From Pseudoalteromonas nigrifaciens (lineage in GTDB: Bacteria > Pseudomonadota > Gammaproteobacteria > Enterobacterales > Alteromonadaceae), in the NCBI RefSeq assembly GCF_002221505.1, contig NZ_CP011036.1, forward strand, positions 2,542,001 to 2,606,000: 64,000 nucleotides of DNA, in the 5' to 3' direction. Shown piece after piece: positions 53,013-62,350 of the stretch. How positions within the stretch are numbered: position 1 is the first letter of the stretch; every line of letters begins with the position of its first letter. Position numbers and translations under genes: made by a program. The notes beneath the pieces are model-generated. The model did no database searches. It was not told where the DNA came from and saw nothing but the letters and a program-made list of their open reading frames with translations.

Positions 53013-53645
53013 ATGATAAACCCTGATTTTTTAGTTTCTTTTTTACTGGCTAGCTTTTTAATTGCGGTGGCCCCAGGGCCTTCTAATGCCTTTTTAATGG
53101 CACAAACCTTTGCTAATGGCCGTACGGCAGGAATGCAAAGTGCGTTTGGTTTTGCCCTCGGTGGAGTAGTACATACATTTTTTGCTGTTGTTGGCTTAAC
53201 CGCCATACTTAAAGCCTCTGAGGTAGCTTATAGTGCAGTGCAATATGCAGGCGCTGCTTATTTGTGCTACTTAGGGATAATGATGCTTAAAAGCACTTTT
53301 ATAAAAGAGCCTATTGAGCAATCAGACAAACCACATATAACTACGAAGAAAAGTAAAAATGTAATGTTTCAAGCCATGATGACCGAAGTACTTAACCCTA
53401 AAGTAGCATTATTTTTTATCGCGTTTATTCCACAATTTGTTGATCCAGCACTTTCTTCGGCTACTTTTCAGCTCGCCTTTTTTGGTTTGCTGTATCCGCT
53501 TTTTGCTTTTCCGATTGATTGCGCTTATATTTATTTTGGCGATAAAATTGCGCGCTTTTTTAGAGATAACCCAAATAGCCAAACTTGGATAGATAGGATC
53601 ACCGGCATTGTTTTCATTGCCCTTGCTATTAACTTATTACTTTAA
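53013..53645 (+). CDS. LysE/RhtB-family amino acid exporter
   Basis: A 210-residue, six-helix exporter ('VAPGPSNAFLMAQTFANGRTAGMQSAFGFALGG' at the start, 'TEVLNPKVALFFIAFIPQFVDPA' in the middle). RhtB-type proteins pump homoserine, threonine or similar amino acids out. It is cotranscribed with the Bcr/CflA exporter and probably mgsA, 18 bases downstream. Confidence 0.92.
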   Translation: MINPDFLVSFLLASFLIAVAPGPSNAFLMAQTFANGRTAGMQSAFGFALGGVVHTFFAVVGLTAILKASEVAYSAVQYAGAAYLCYLGIMMLKSTFIKEPIEQSDKPHITTKKSKNVMFQAMMTEVLNPKVALFFIAFIPQFVDPALSSATFQLAFFGLLYPLFAFPIDCAYIYFGDKIARFFRDNPNSQTWIDRITGIVFIALAINLLL

Positions 53646-53663
53646 CAATAAAAAGAATTTTTT

Positions 53664-54128
53664 ATGGACCAAAAAATACAATCGCTACCGGCTAAAAAAA
53701 ATATTGCACTAGTAGCGCACGATGGTAAAAAAGCGGCTTTAAAATTATGGTGTATAAAACACCTAAACGCACTGAGCGAGCATACATTATATGCCACAGG
53801 CACCACAGGGCATTTAATCAATAAAACCACAGGGCTAGATGTAATTCAATTGCTTAGCGGCCCAATGGGTGGCGATCAGCAATTAGGGGCTAAAATTGCT
53901 GAGCATGAAATACATATGCTGGTGTTTTTTTGGGACCCGCTGGCATCGCAACCCCACGACCCAGATGTAAAAGCACTACTACGCTTAGCGGCAGTGTGGA
54001 ACATACCAGTAGCCTGTAATGAAGTAAGTGCTGACATGCTCCTAAGCTCGCCATTAATGAATGTTGAGCTTGAACGCACCTTGCCAGATTACGAAAAGTA
54101 TTTAGCAACCCGACAAATAGATATTTAA
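53664..54128 (+). CDS. mgsA: Methylglyoxal synthase
   Basis: A 154-residue enzyme converting dihydroxyacetone phosphate to methylglyoxal and phosphate. All known catalytic residues fall at their E. coli positions: H19, D20, D71 in 'GGDQQ', D91, H98 and D101 ('[11 protein letters not shown]'). Length is normal. It follows the LysE gene closely and converges on the yegD-like gene. It forms a glycolytic bypass under phosphate limitation in the family. Confidence 0.96.
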   Translation: MDQKIQSLPAKKNIALVAHDGKKAALKLWCIKHLNALSEHTLYATGTTGHLINKTTGLDVIQLLSGPMGGDQQLGAKIAEHEIHMLVFFWDPLASQPHDPDVKALLRLAAVWNIPVACNEVSADMLLSSPLMNVELERTLPDYEKYLATRQIDI

Positions 54129-54139
54129 TATTTAATGGC

Positions 54140-55504
54140 TTAGCTGTAAAGCATGCTAGCCCATTTAGTTAAGCCGGCGGTTACACTACCAAAGTGATCG
54201 CCATTAACCATTTTAATATCACCTAAATGTTGGCTAAGCGCCGCTTTAATAAGAGGCGACTGTGCACTACCACCGGTTAAATAAATAACATCGGGCGTAG
54301 TATCTGCATCATTTATAGCTTGCTTCGCTAAAGTGACTATTTGGCTAATGCTATCATCTACCGCTAATGCTAAATCACTGACTGAAACATCTTTACTTAA
54401 TGACGCATCTAAAAAGCTAAGATCGCAGTTATAATTAGTGGCTGAAGTTAATGCTATTTTAGCAGCCTCAGCTTGTTGTACTAATTGATGCCCTTGCCTA
54501 TTTTGCTGCAAATGTATTAATCGTTTAAATAGCTCTGGCGCGCTTACATCACGCAATTGTGCGCTAAGTTCTCTATAATGGTTAGCACTATAAAATTGGC
54601 TTTGTAAGTTTACATCGTTAATTTTACAGGCTTGCCAAAAAGCTTGATTAGGCAAAGGTAGCCCTGATTTAAACGTACTGCCTAAGCCTAAAAGCGGCAT
54701 CAAGCCATAGTAACTTAAAGCTATGTCTAAATCGTTTCCACCAATACGCTTACCGCTGTGAGCTAAAAAGTCAGCGTCACGGTCGTTTTTATCCCGAAAG
54801 CTTGGCCCCATTTGCACAAACGAGCAATCGCTGGTACCGCCACCAATATCAATAACCAGTACTTTTTGGTTTTGTGTTAAGTTGCTCTCGTAATCAATAC
54901 CGGCCGCCAGTGGCTCGTATAAAAATGCGACTTCTTTAAAGCCGGCACGTTTTGCAGCGCGCTCTAAAATACCAATTGCTTGCTGATTTGACTCCTCACC
55001 GCCTACCGCCTGAAAGTTAACCGGACGACCAATAACGGTTTGGGTTAACGTTTTGCTTAGTGATTGCTCAGCACGTTGTTTTATTTTTAAAATCATTGCG
55101 GTGGCAATGTCTTCAAAAAAGTTAATTTGTCCTTGTTTTAAACCCGTAGCGCCAAAAAATGATTTTGGTGATTTAACAAAATAACCCTCTTCAGGAAATT
55201 GCACATACTCGCTAATTGCTTCGCGGCCAACAAATAAGGTTTCGTCTGTGGGGATTAAATCTAAGTCAGATTTAATCCGTGGTAATGAATTTAGCAATGC
55301 TTGGCGCTGGGTTTTAAATGCAAGCTCATCGCTGCTACCTTGTAAATGCTTGGCAACATAGTCAACTACCAACGCACTATGGTGGGTATAAAGTGTTGAA
55401 GGTAGGTAATGTTTTCCTTGCTCTAACGGCACTAATTGAACGTTACCCTCGTTCATTACACCCATAGCACAATTAGAACTACCATAATCAAAACCAACAA
55501 ACAT
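54140..55504 (-). CDS. yegD: Hsp70-family protein, YegD-like
   Basis: A 454-residue actin-fold ATPase related to DnaK without a substrate-binding domain. The phosphate 1 motif is 'GFDYGSSNCAMGVM', the phosphate 2 region 'VLVIDIGGGTSDCSFV' and the adenosine motif 'VIYLTGGSAQSPLI'. E. coli YegD is the same size and is called a putative chaperone; its function is unknown. Confidence 0.9.
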   Translation of the reverse strand: MFVGFDYGSSNCAMGVMNEGNVQLVPLEQGKHYLPSTLYTHHSALVVDYVAKHLQGSSDELAFKTQRQALLNSLPRIKSDLDLIPTDETLFVGREAISEYVQFPEEGYFVKSPKSFFGATGLKQGQINFFEDIATAMILKIKQRAEQSLSKTLTQTVIGRPVNFQAVGGEESNQQAIGILERAAKRAGFKEVAFLYEPLAAGIDYESNLTQNQKVLVIDIGGGTSDCSFVQMGPSFRDKNDRDADFLAHSGKRIGGNDLDIALSYYGLMPLLGLGSTFKSGLPLPNQAFWQACKINDVNLQSQFYSANHYRELSAQLRDVSAPELFKRLIHLQQNRQGHQLVQQAEAAKIALTSATNYNCDLSFLDASLSKDVSVSDLALAVDDSISQIVTLAKQAINDADTTPDVIYLTGGSAQSPLIKAALSQHLGDIKMVNGDHFGSVTAGLTKWASMLYS

Positions 55505-55586
55505 ATATCACCATACATCACTAAAAAGGCCGCGCAATTTAGCATACCTAGCAATAAATATATACTCATATAGGGCTGAATAATTG

Positions 55587-56429
55587 TTAGGGTGACTCTC
55601 TCACGCGTAAAAAACTAGCAAAACGAGGTAAGCCATTTTTTGTTAAACCATGGAATCGATAAGTAATGGTGCTACCCAATGCTGGCGGGCTTTCGCGCTC
55701 GGCGTCGCTAAATCCGGTGCCAATTGAAAACAGTTGCCCTTGCGGTGTTTTTACTCTTAACGCTCCTAACATGCCTTGGTATTTACCTTTACCCGGTAGG
55801 TATGCAATCACTATTGCTTCAGCATCTAAGTAGGGCTTTAATTTTAATAGCGCATCGCTGCGCCCATCGGCATGTTTTGCGCTTGCTAAATGCAGCATAA
55901 CGCCTTCGCCACCTTGCGCTGTTATATTTTTAAAATAGTTAGTTAATAATTGGTTATTAGTAAACTGATGCTGCTTTATAGCTTTTATATGAGGTGAATT
56001 TAAACCAGCAACAAGGTGGCTGTAATTGCTGTAGCGCTGGCTAAAAGGCACGTTTGCATCAGGCATATCAAATACTTGATACGTAATACTTTGCCAATCA
56101 TGATTATTGGGAGTTTTAGTGCGCACAATGCCACTGAGCACCGCAAAGTGCTGATGTTTAGTCCACAGTTCACCATCAAGCCATACTTTAGGTAAGGGCG
56201 CTGTAAACCATTCAGGCGCGTTTATTACATTACCTTGTCGGGTAACAAACTGTTTGCCTGTCCAAATAGCCCTTACACCATCAAACTTTTCACTAACTAA
56301 ATAGTTACTTACATCGCTGTGCTTAGTTTCATCATACACTTTAGCAAGCAGCACCTTGGGCAATGTTGCATTCACAATAGAGCTAAAAAGTACTGCTGTG
56401 ATTAAAGTAATTAATTTTATATAAAACAT
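55587..56429 (-). CDS. ATP-dependent DNA ligase, periplasmic Lig E type
   Basis: A 280-residue minimal ligase. The N-terminus is a signal peptide ('MFYIKLITLITAVLFSSIVNA') that should send it to the periplasm, as is typical of Lig E. The adenylated lysine is K48 in 'EKFDGVRAIW'. The nucleotidyltransferase domain covers about 25-200, and the OB-fold follows with 'YLPGKGKYQGMLGALRV'. I use ATG 56429; a TTG four codons earlier is the alternative. The natural job of these ligases is not settled; a role in DNA uptake or extracellular DNA has been proposed. Confidence 0.9.
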   Translation of the reverse strand: MFYIKLITLITAVLFSSIVNATLPKVLLAKVYDETKHSDVSNYLVSEKFDGVRAIWTGKQFVTRQGNVINAPEWFTAPLPKVWLDGELWTKHQHFAVLSGIVRTKTPNNHDWQSITYQVFDMPDANVPFSQRYSNYSHLVAGLNSPHIKAIKQHQFTNNQLLTNYFKNITAQGGEGVMLHLASAKHADGRSDALLKLKPYLDAEAIVIAYLPGKGKYQGMLGALRVKTPQGQLFSIGTGFSDAERESPPALGSTITYRFHGLTKNGLPRFASFLRVRESP

Positions 56430-56461
56430 CAGCGCGTCCAAGCAAGGTAATGTGGCTTAAA

Positions 56462-57118
56462 CTATAGTTGAAATTGCAGCCATTGCCAAAACTCTTGCAG
56501 ATCATCCATACGGTAACTGGCTTGGCTAAAGTCATGGTTTTGCGTATGGCTATTAGCAATCGCCACAACACTTACAGCGGCGTTGTTTGCTGCAGTTACT
56601 CCGGTAAAGGTATCTTCTACTGCAATGGCATCTTTAGCAGCTACATTTATCTGCTTGAGTGCTAATAAGTAAGGATCTCCGGCTGGCTTTGGATTAATAA
56701 CATCATCTTTAGTGACTACTGCGTCAAATAGATCATAAAAGCCAAGCCCTTTTAATATTGGTTCTGCTTCGTGGCGAGCGCTGCCTGTTACTAACGCCAT
56801 TTTTAAGCCGCTGCTTTTAACCGCTATTAATGCTTGTTCTGCAAAAGGCATTAGTGCTGGTAAATTGGTTTTTACATATTGTGCAAATAAACGGTATTTT
56901 TCATCGGCTAAATAGTCACTGCTAACCGATAAGTTATGCTGTTGCTTTATTTCACTTGCAGCTTCGAGCGTTGGCCGCCCCGAAAAACGCTGACAAAACT
57001 CACCCTCTTCGTAGTTTACATTAAATGGCGCAAGTACCTGGCTCCAACATGCAAAGTGTATGCTTTCAGAGTCGACTAACGTGCCATCCATATCAAATAA
57101 TACTGCTTTTAAAGTCAT
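56462..57118 (-). CDS. HAD-family phosphatase, beta-phosphoglucomutase-like
   Basis: A 218-residue haloacid dehalogenase-type phosphatase. The nucleophile Asp pair is D9 and D11 ('VLFDMDGTLVDSE'), with the Thr motif 'MALVTGSARHE', the Lys motif 'KPAGDPYLLAL' and the acidic motif 'AVEDTFTGVTAA' all in order. The helical cap between motifs 1 and 2 is the subclass IA type seen in beta-phosphoglucomutases and sugar phosphatases. RBS AAGGAA precedes ATG. Substrate unknown. Confidence 0.92.
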   Translation of the reverse strand: MTLKAVLFDMDGTLVDSESIHFACWSQVLAPFNVNYEEGEFCQRFSGRPTLEAASEIKQQHNLSVSSDYLADEKYRLFAQYVKTNLPALMPFAEQALIAVKSSGLKMALVTGSARHEAEPILKGLGFYDLFDAVVTKDDVINPKPAGDPYLLALKQINVAAKDAIAVEDTFTGVTAANNAAVSVVAIANSHTQNHDFSQASYRMDDLQEFWQWLQFQL

Positions 57119-57141
57119 TTTTATTCCTTATCACAGCGCTA

Positions 57142-57165
57142 AAAAAGACGCCTAAGCGCCTTTAA
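57142..57165 (-). terminator. Rho-independent terminator
   Basis: 8-bp stem AAAGGCGC / GCGTCTTT (one G-T pair) on the minus strand with a TTAG loop and T-rich tail, behind the 99-residue gene. Confidence 0.85.
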
Positions 57166-57177
57166 TATGTTTATAAA

Positions 57178-57477
57178 TTACTCCGTTAAACCCGCCGGTG
57201 GCTCACCAGTGGCTTCTTCACCTGTTTCAACATCAACCAACTCATAACCACGCGCTTTACGCGCCACTTTTAAAACAGGTTTTTCAAACGCTGTTTTTAA
57301 TCGCTCAGAATCAGCTTTTAATTCATCAAGCGATGTACCAAAAGGAGCTGCTCCGGTTTCAGACCAATTAGTTACTTTACCATTAAGGTTATATTCTACT
57401 TCATGTATTTGATACTGCGCTGCTTCATCTTTTGTGGCTTCACAAAAAATCACTCGGTAGTTCCAAAATCCAGCCAT
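57178..57477 (-). CDS. Conserved small protein of unknown function
   Basis: A 99-residue soluble protein. The first half ('FWNYRVIFCEATKDEAAQYQIHEVEYNLNGKVTNWSETGAAPFGTSLDELKADSERLKTAF') resembles a widespread family of short proteins with a 'Y-x-I-H-E-V-x-Y' beta strand and 'G-x-S-x-E-E-L' helix that I have seen only as hypothetical. The C-terminus is acidic and Gly/Pro-rich. RBS GAGATG is good and it has its own terminator, so it is a real gene. Function not known. Confidence 0.8.
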   Translation of the reverse strand: MAGFWNYRVIFCEATKDEAAQYQIHEVEYNLNGKVTNWSETGAAPFGTSLDELKADSERLKTAFEKPVLKVARKARGYELVDVETGEEATGEPPAGLTE

Positions 57478-57543
57478 TTTTCATCTCTTTATTTTGCAAA
57501 TCAATTAACGCTACTTTAGCAGTAATATTAATGAATATAAACG

Positions 57544-57568
57544 AAAAAGCCCGCTATAAAAGCGGGCT
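57544..57568 (-). terminator. Rho-independent terminator of the second TonB receptor gene
   Basis: 7-bp stem AGCCCGC / GCGGGCT (57548-57554 and 57562-57568), followed on the minus strand by T5. Confidence 0.9.
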
Positions 57569-57598
57569 CTGTAGTATTTTTACTATTAGTGTTTAAGC

Positions 57599-59872
57599 TT
57601 AAAAGAAGTTAACTTTAAACTCTACACCAACGTAACGCTCTTCATTAACCATTACAGTATTATTGTTGAAGTCTACGCCACCAATAGATTGTTGCTCGTC
57701 AAATAAGTTACGCACAAATGCTGACACTTGGTATTCATAGTCGCCATCTGCCCATGCGTAACCGGCACGTAAGCCAGTTTCAACAAGCGGCTTACCTTCA
57801 AACTCAACTGATTCATATAAGAAAAAGTTAATTTTACTACGATAAGAAACATCGCCATAAGCAAAGAATTCACCATCAGCTAGCTCTTTGGTATAACGTA
57901 ATGTGAAGTTAGAAATCCACTCTGGAGCATGCGGTAAGCTGTTACCATCGAGTAATACTTTACCATTTACTACTGGGTTAGTAATTGTCAACGTTGGGCG
58001 GCTTGGAGCTGCTATGCTAAGCGTGTCATCTTTAAGCTCAGTTTTGTTATAACTTAAGTTGAATGTAGCATTTAGCTCATCACTTAACACCCACTCAGAA
58101 TCTAGCTCAAAACCATAACCTGTGGTTTTATCAACATTTAACAAACGGTTAAAGTTAGCGCCACCACCTACAGCTGTTAACTGTTGGTCACTCATTGTGT
58201 AGTAAAAAACAGTGGCGTTAACACGGCCTTGACCGTCTAGTACGTCTGACTTAATACCTGTTTCGTATGAAGTTACTGTTTCTGATTTAGCTGTGGTTAC
58301 TTCATCACCAAATAAAATACGCCCTTGCAAGCTAGGTGCACGGAAGCTATTAGCAATACGCGTGTACCAGTTTACGTCGTCATTTACTTTATAGCTTGTT
58401 GAAATATCCCAGCTAATATGATCATCGCTAACATCACGTTTAATCGCTAATGGACCTACAGGAGGAAACCTTGGATCTAGAGTACGATTTGCTGAAAACT
58501 CTTTATCATCATCAGAGTAACGCAGACCAGCAGTTACTTTTAAATCATCAGAAATAGTGTAATCAATTGAGCCAAATACTGCCCATGCCTTAGTATCTTG
58601 CTGCTGTATTACGTAACCGTTTAACTCGCCCGCAGGTGATGAAAACGTATCATAGCTGTAATTTTCAATTGTTAGCGCTTCATCAAAGTAGAACACACCA
58701 ACTTGGTAGTTTACGTCGCCAGCAAAGTTACTCGATAAACGTAACTCTTGGGTATACTGATCATGATCTGGAATACCATCAGCACTTTCTGATGAAAATG
58801 GGATAAAACCTGGTCCCATATAACCAGGAATATATGATGCACCGTAACCACCATCGATATCTGCACGAGAATATATTTCTGCACTTTCCCACGCCGAAAT
58901 AGACGTTAGTGTGTGGTTATTAAAATCCCACTCAAGCTTTAAGCTCGCACCTTCTGACTCAACTTGCTGCGTCGCACGTGATGCCGCATCGTGATATACC
59001 ACGTCATTTTCAAAGTCATCAACTAAATCGTTAGTACCAGGCTTAATTGAGTTTGCGAAAAAGGCAATTGGTTTACCGTCCATATCACGCACGTGGTAGT
59101 TAAATAAACCAGTGAAGTCATCGCCTTCGTATAAAAACTGAATACGGGCTGCTTTATCTGTGTAACCGCCTAGCGCATCTTTTTGTTCAAACCCTGGAGC
59201 ACGATTATCAATGTAATCGTCTTTATCTTGCCAAAGCACTGATACACGCGTAGATAAACGGTCAGTTAAACCACCGCCTACCGCACCTTCAAAATCTACA
59301 GCGCCACGGCTACCGTAAGATACCGAGCCGTAACCTTCAAATTCTTGGCTTGGTTTTACTGAGTCAAATTTAACAAGGCCCGCAGGCGTGTTACGACCAA
59401 ACAAAGTACCTTGTGGTCCACGTAGTACTTCTACACGTGAAACGTCAAATACTGGAAAGCCTTTTAAAATAGCGTTTTCTTGTACTACTTCATCTACAAC
59501 CAATGATACCGGTTGTGATGCGTTTAAATCGAAATCTGTATTACCTAAACCACGTACATAAAAGCGTGGGAATGAACGACCAAATGAAGACTCAATTGAT
59601 AAACTTGGGATTTTCGCATTCATAAAACGAATATCCATACCAGCAGAGCTGTAAGCATCCAAGCTATCGCCTTGCAGTGCAGAAACAGCTACTGGTACTT
59701 CTTGTGCATTTTCTACACGTTTACGAGCAGTAACTTGAATAACTTCTAATTGATTTTTCTTTACCGCTGGCGCTTGCTCAGCAGCAATAGTAGAAAATGA
59801 AGTGCCTGCTACGGCAGAGAGTAACGCTGCATTTACTAGGGTTGCTAACGTAGATCTTTTCATTGCTTTCAT
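57599..59872 (-). CDS. TonB-dependent receptor
   Basis: A 757-residue outer-membrane receptor. I use ATG 59872, where 'MKAMKRSTLATLVNAALLSAVAGTSFSTIAAEQ' forms a signal peptide, with cleavage near 'TIAA'. A TonB-box-like 'LEVIQVTARKR' and the plug ('VPVAVSALQGDSLDAY', 'RVEVLRGPQGTLFGRNTPAGLVKF') follow, then a barrel ending in Phe ('VGVEFKVNFF'). The frame is open for another 75 codons upstream, but that part lacks a signal peptide at its start. It belongs to the same broad branch as the receptor at 4901. No iron or sugar genes lie next to it, so the substrate is unknown. Confidence 0.9.
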   Translation of the reverse strand: MKAMKRSTLATLVNAALLSAVAGTSFSTIAAEQAPAVKKNQLEVIQVTARKRVENAQEVPVAVSALQGDSLDAYSSAGMDIRFMNAKIPSLSIESSFGRSFPRFYVRGLGNTDFDLNASQPVSLVVDEVVQENAILKGFPVFDVSRVEVLRGPQGTLFGRNTPAGLVKFDSVKPSQEFEGYGSVSYGSRGAVDFEGAVGGGLTDRLSTRVSVLWQDKDDYIDNRAPGFEQKDALGGYTDKAARIQFLYEGDDFTGLFNYHVRDMDGKPIAFFANSIKPGTNDLVDDFENDVVYHDAASRATQQVESEGASLKLEWDFNNHTLTSISAWESAEIYSRADIDGGYGASYIPGYMGPGFIPFSSESADGIPDHDQYTQELRLSSNFAGDVNYQVGVFYFDEALTIENYSYDTFSSPAGELNGYVIQQQDTKAWAVFGSIDYTISDDLKVTAGLRYSDDDKEFSANRTLDPRFPPVGPLAIKRDVSDDHISWDISTSYKVNDDVNWYTRIANSFRAPSLQGRILFGDEVTTAKSETVTSYETGIKSDVLDGQGRVNATVFYYTMSDQQLTAVGGGANFNRLLNVDKTTGYGFELDSEWVLSDELNATFNLSYNKTELKDDTLSIAAPSRPTLTITNPVVNGKVLLDGNSLPHAPEWISNFTLRYTKELADGEFFAYGDVSYRSKINFFLYESVEFEGKPLVETGLRAGYAWADGDYEYQVSAFVRNLFDEQQSIGGVDFNNNTVMVNEERYVGVEFKVNFF

Positions 59873-60264
59873 GTCGGGGATTAACCTTTTTAGTGCACTC
59901 TTGTTCAACGGTTGATGTGTTGCGCCACTTACAATAGCGGACTCAGGCAATTTTTCGCGATACGCTACGCGGACCTCTTTCTCGAGAGTGCAAAACGAAT
60001 TAAAGAGGCTGAATGAGTGGTTAATATTATAACACCCTGACGCTCTTTTACTGCATAAAAGAAACATAAAAAAAACAATTTGTGCAAAAAAATACATCTC
60101 TTAAAATAATTAAAAATAAACCCTTTAAAAAATAAAAATAGCGGACATTTGACCTGTTTCAAATTAAAATTATGCTATATAGACTTAATATTAAACTTGT
60201 TTGACCCTGCTAATAACAATAGCTACCTTATCTGGGCGCTCATACTATTTACTTAAGGATTAAA
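59873..60264. other. Divergent upstream region of the TonB receptor and hdeD-like genes
   Basis: 392 bases. On the TonB receptor side, 8-bp complementary arms TGCACTCT (59894-59901) and AGAGTGCA (59985-59992) could close a leader stem-loop around an inner CGCG-containing hairpin. The remainder is AT-rich promoter DNA. Confidence 0.45.
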
Positions 60265-60813
60265 ATGAATCTTACGAATACACTCACCAAAAACTGGTCG
60301 TTACTTTTACTTCGTGGTGTTATAGCCATACTGTTTGGTTTAATAACCTGGTTTGCACCTGAGGCGTCGTTGCAAGTTATGTTATTAGTTTTTGCTGGCT
60401 ACTTTTTATTTGATGGCTTATTAAGAGTTTGGGTTGCCATAACATCAAAAAAATCAAATCCCTTTTGGATGCTATTATTAATTGGTGGCTTACTGAGTAT
60501 TATTGCCGCTTTTGTCACTTTACTTGCACCAAACCTTACCGCCTTATTGTTACTTTATTATGTTGCTGCGTGGGCGATTGCAATTGGTGTAGTAGAAATA
60601 TTTTTAGCCCAAAAGTTACGTAATGAAATTAGTAACGAATGGATTTTAATTATTAGTGGTTTTATTTCTATAATATTTGGACTGTACTTAGTATTTAACC
60701 CAGGTGCAGGCATTTTAACCTTGCTTTGGTTAGTTGCTGCATACGCTATAGTATTTGGCGCGCTTATAGTTGGTTTAGCGCTTAAATTAAAAAAATTAAA
60801 TCAAAGCCGCTAA
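60265..60813 (+). CDS. HdeD/DUF308-family membrane protein
   Basis: A 182-residue protein with six hydrophobic helices arranged as three similar pairs ('SLLLLRGVIAILFGLITWFAP', 'PFWMLLLIGGLLSIIAAFVTLLAP', 'EWILIISGFISIIFGLYLVFNPGAG'). This repeat pattern is typical of HdeD, linked to acid stress in E. coli. RBS AAGGATTAAA precedes ATG. Its exact function is unknown. Confidence 0.9.
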   Translation: MNLTNTLTKNWSLLLLRGVIAILFGLITWFAPEASLQVMLLVFAGYFLFDGLLRVWVAITSKKSNPFWMLLLIGGLLSIIAAFVTLLAPNLTALLLLYYVAAWAIAIGVVEIFLAQKLRNEISNEWILIISGFISIIFGLYLVFNPGAGILTLLWLVAAYAIVFGALIVGLALKLKKLNQSR

Positions 60814-60819
60814 TTCAGT

Positions 60820-60854
60820 TGGCTTAGCACCAAAATGCTAAGCCACTTTTCTTT
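60820..60854 (+). terminator. Rho-independent terminator of the hdeD-like gene
   Basis: 10-bp stem TGGCTTAGCA / TGCTAAGCCA (60820-60829 and 60836-60845) with a 6-base loop and CTTTTCTTT tail. Confidence 0.88.
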
Positions 60855-60872
60855 ATATTTAATGGGTGCTAA

Positions 60873-61733
60873 TTACAGTGGCGTATTGAATTTTTTATCA
60901 TCAATATGAATAATACGTTGTGGCAAGGCAATTTTAATATTATTTAACTTAAACTGCTTATAAAGACTAAAACGAATATCGCTGCGAACTTGGCGCAACA
61001 TCGTTTCAGACTCTGCATACACCCAAAAATAAGCACTAAACATCATCGCGCTTTCAGCAAAGTCATCTAACAACACCGCTTTTGGTAAGGTGGGTAATAT
61101 TGCCGGATGATCTGCAAGCACTTGTTGCATCAGTTTTTCAACCAATTCAACATCTGAGCCATACATTACACCCACATTAACCGAGGTACGTGCATTACGA
61201 TCAATTAGCGTCCAGTTAGTTACTGTATTTTCTAATAATTGGCTGTTTGGTACTAGCATATGTACGCCATCGTTACGGCGAATACGGGTTGAGCGAGTGT
61301 TTATCGTTTCAACTACGCCCTTGGCATTACCCACCTCTAAAAAATCACCAATACGAATTGGTCGCTCCCACATTAATATCCAGCCACTAATAAAGTTATT
61401 AATGATATTTTGCGCACCAAAACCAACACCTATCGCAATAGCACCCGATACAAAAGCAAAAGCGGTAAGCGGTATATTTAACACCTCTAAAGAAGTGAAA
61501 ATTAAAATTGCGATACTTAAAATAAAATAAATTCGCGTAAACAATAGCACCGCATCAGGGTTCATTTTACGTTTAAGTAATGATTTTTTTATTAACTTAC
61601 CAATACGAGTAACCACAAACCACATAGTAAATAATATCAATGGGATCTGAATTACTTTTACCACTGTAATTTGCACATCGTTGTAACTAAAAAGTACAAA
61701 AGCAAGCATTTGATTTAATTGTTCTAGTGTCAT
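60873..61733 (-). CDS. MscS-family small-conductance mechanosensitive channel
   Basis: A 286-residue channel. Three to four membrane helices include the Gly/Ala-rich pore helix ('FVSGAIAIGVGFGAQNIINNFISGWILMWERPIRIGD'), followed by the beta domain ('GVVETINTRSTRIRRNDGVHMLVPNSQLL') and the alpha/beta C-terminal domain. It opens under membrane tension to release solutes after osmotic downshock. The size matches E. coli MscS. RBS GGATAA precedes ATG. Confidence 0.94.
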   Translation of the reverse strand: MTLEQLNQMLAFVLFSYNDVQITVVKVIQIPLILFTMWFVVTRIGKLIKKSLLKRKMNPDAVLLFTRIYFILSIAILIFTSLEVLNIPLTAFAFVSGAIAIGVGFGAQNIINNFISGWILMWERPIRIGDFLEVGNAKGVVETINTRSTRIRRNDGVHMLVPNSQLLENTVTNWTLIDRNARTSVNVGVMYGSDVELVEKLMQQVLADHPAILPTLPKAVLLDDFAESAMMFSAYFWVYAESETMLRQVRSDIRFSLYKQFKLNNIKIALPQRIIHIDDKKFNTPL

Positions 61734-61922
61734 TTATTATCCAAATAAGTAAGAAGATACCGCTCTATAAACGTGTGTCTAAAATAAAAGTAAAACTGGT
61801 TCAGGGTTCGCTAAGTTTAGCACGTCATAATATTAGGGGAATAAAATCAATTTATACAATCAACTAACCTTTTATGGTACTTAGTGCTATATAAATAGTG
61901 TACTTGCACTGGAGATAACATT

Positions 61923-62132
61923 ATGACGCAACTAACTTTAGCTCAAAAACTAGCAACCTTGCAGCCGCAGGTTGACCTTAATTTATTTGAAACTAGCCTC
62001 GAATACCGTAATAAAATTTTATCTTTACTCGCTCAACAAGAACAAGCACTGGCAACTATTAATCAAGAATTTGGCCAGCAGCAACCGGTAAACTTTAGCT
62101 CTGATAAAAAGTTTGTACTGGGTTACAATTAA
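61923..62132 (+). CDS. Small protein of unknown function, 69 residues
   Basis: A short soluble helical protein ('MTQLTLAQKLATLQ', 'FETSLEYRNKILSLLAQQEQALATIN'). It has an excellent GGAGATAAC ribosome site and a downstream hairpin, so it is probably a real gene. No family recognised; the middle could form a two-helix hairpin or coiled coil. Confidence 0.65.
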   Translation: MTQLTLAQKLATLQPQVDLNLFETSLEYRNKILSLLAQQEQALATINQEFGQQQPVNFSSDKKFVLGYN

Positions 62133-62167
62133 AATTTGGATACTTTTTTTGCTTATTTACTTAACTA

Positions 62168-62202
62168 AGTAGCTCAAACGTTTATATTTAGAGCTACTTT
62201 TA
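62168..62202 (+). terminator. Rho-independent terminator
   Basis: 8-bp stem AGTAGCTC / GAGCTACT (62168-62175 and 62191-62198) with a T-rich tail, 36 bases after the small gene. Confidence 0.75.
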
Positions 62203-62350
62203 CCCACCTTTTCCTCTATTATTCGCTAATTTGCGTTTAAATCCCGCTTAATACCGATAAACATGATTGTATATAACTCTAAATTTGATAAGTTAACTGT
62301 GTTTTTCGACTCGCACAGCCTATTTCGGCTAATATTTTTATGGAGTTACT

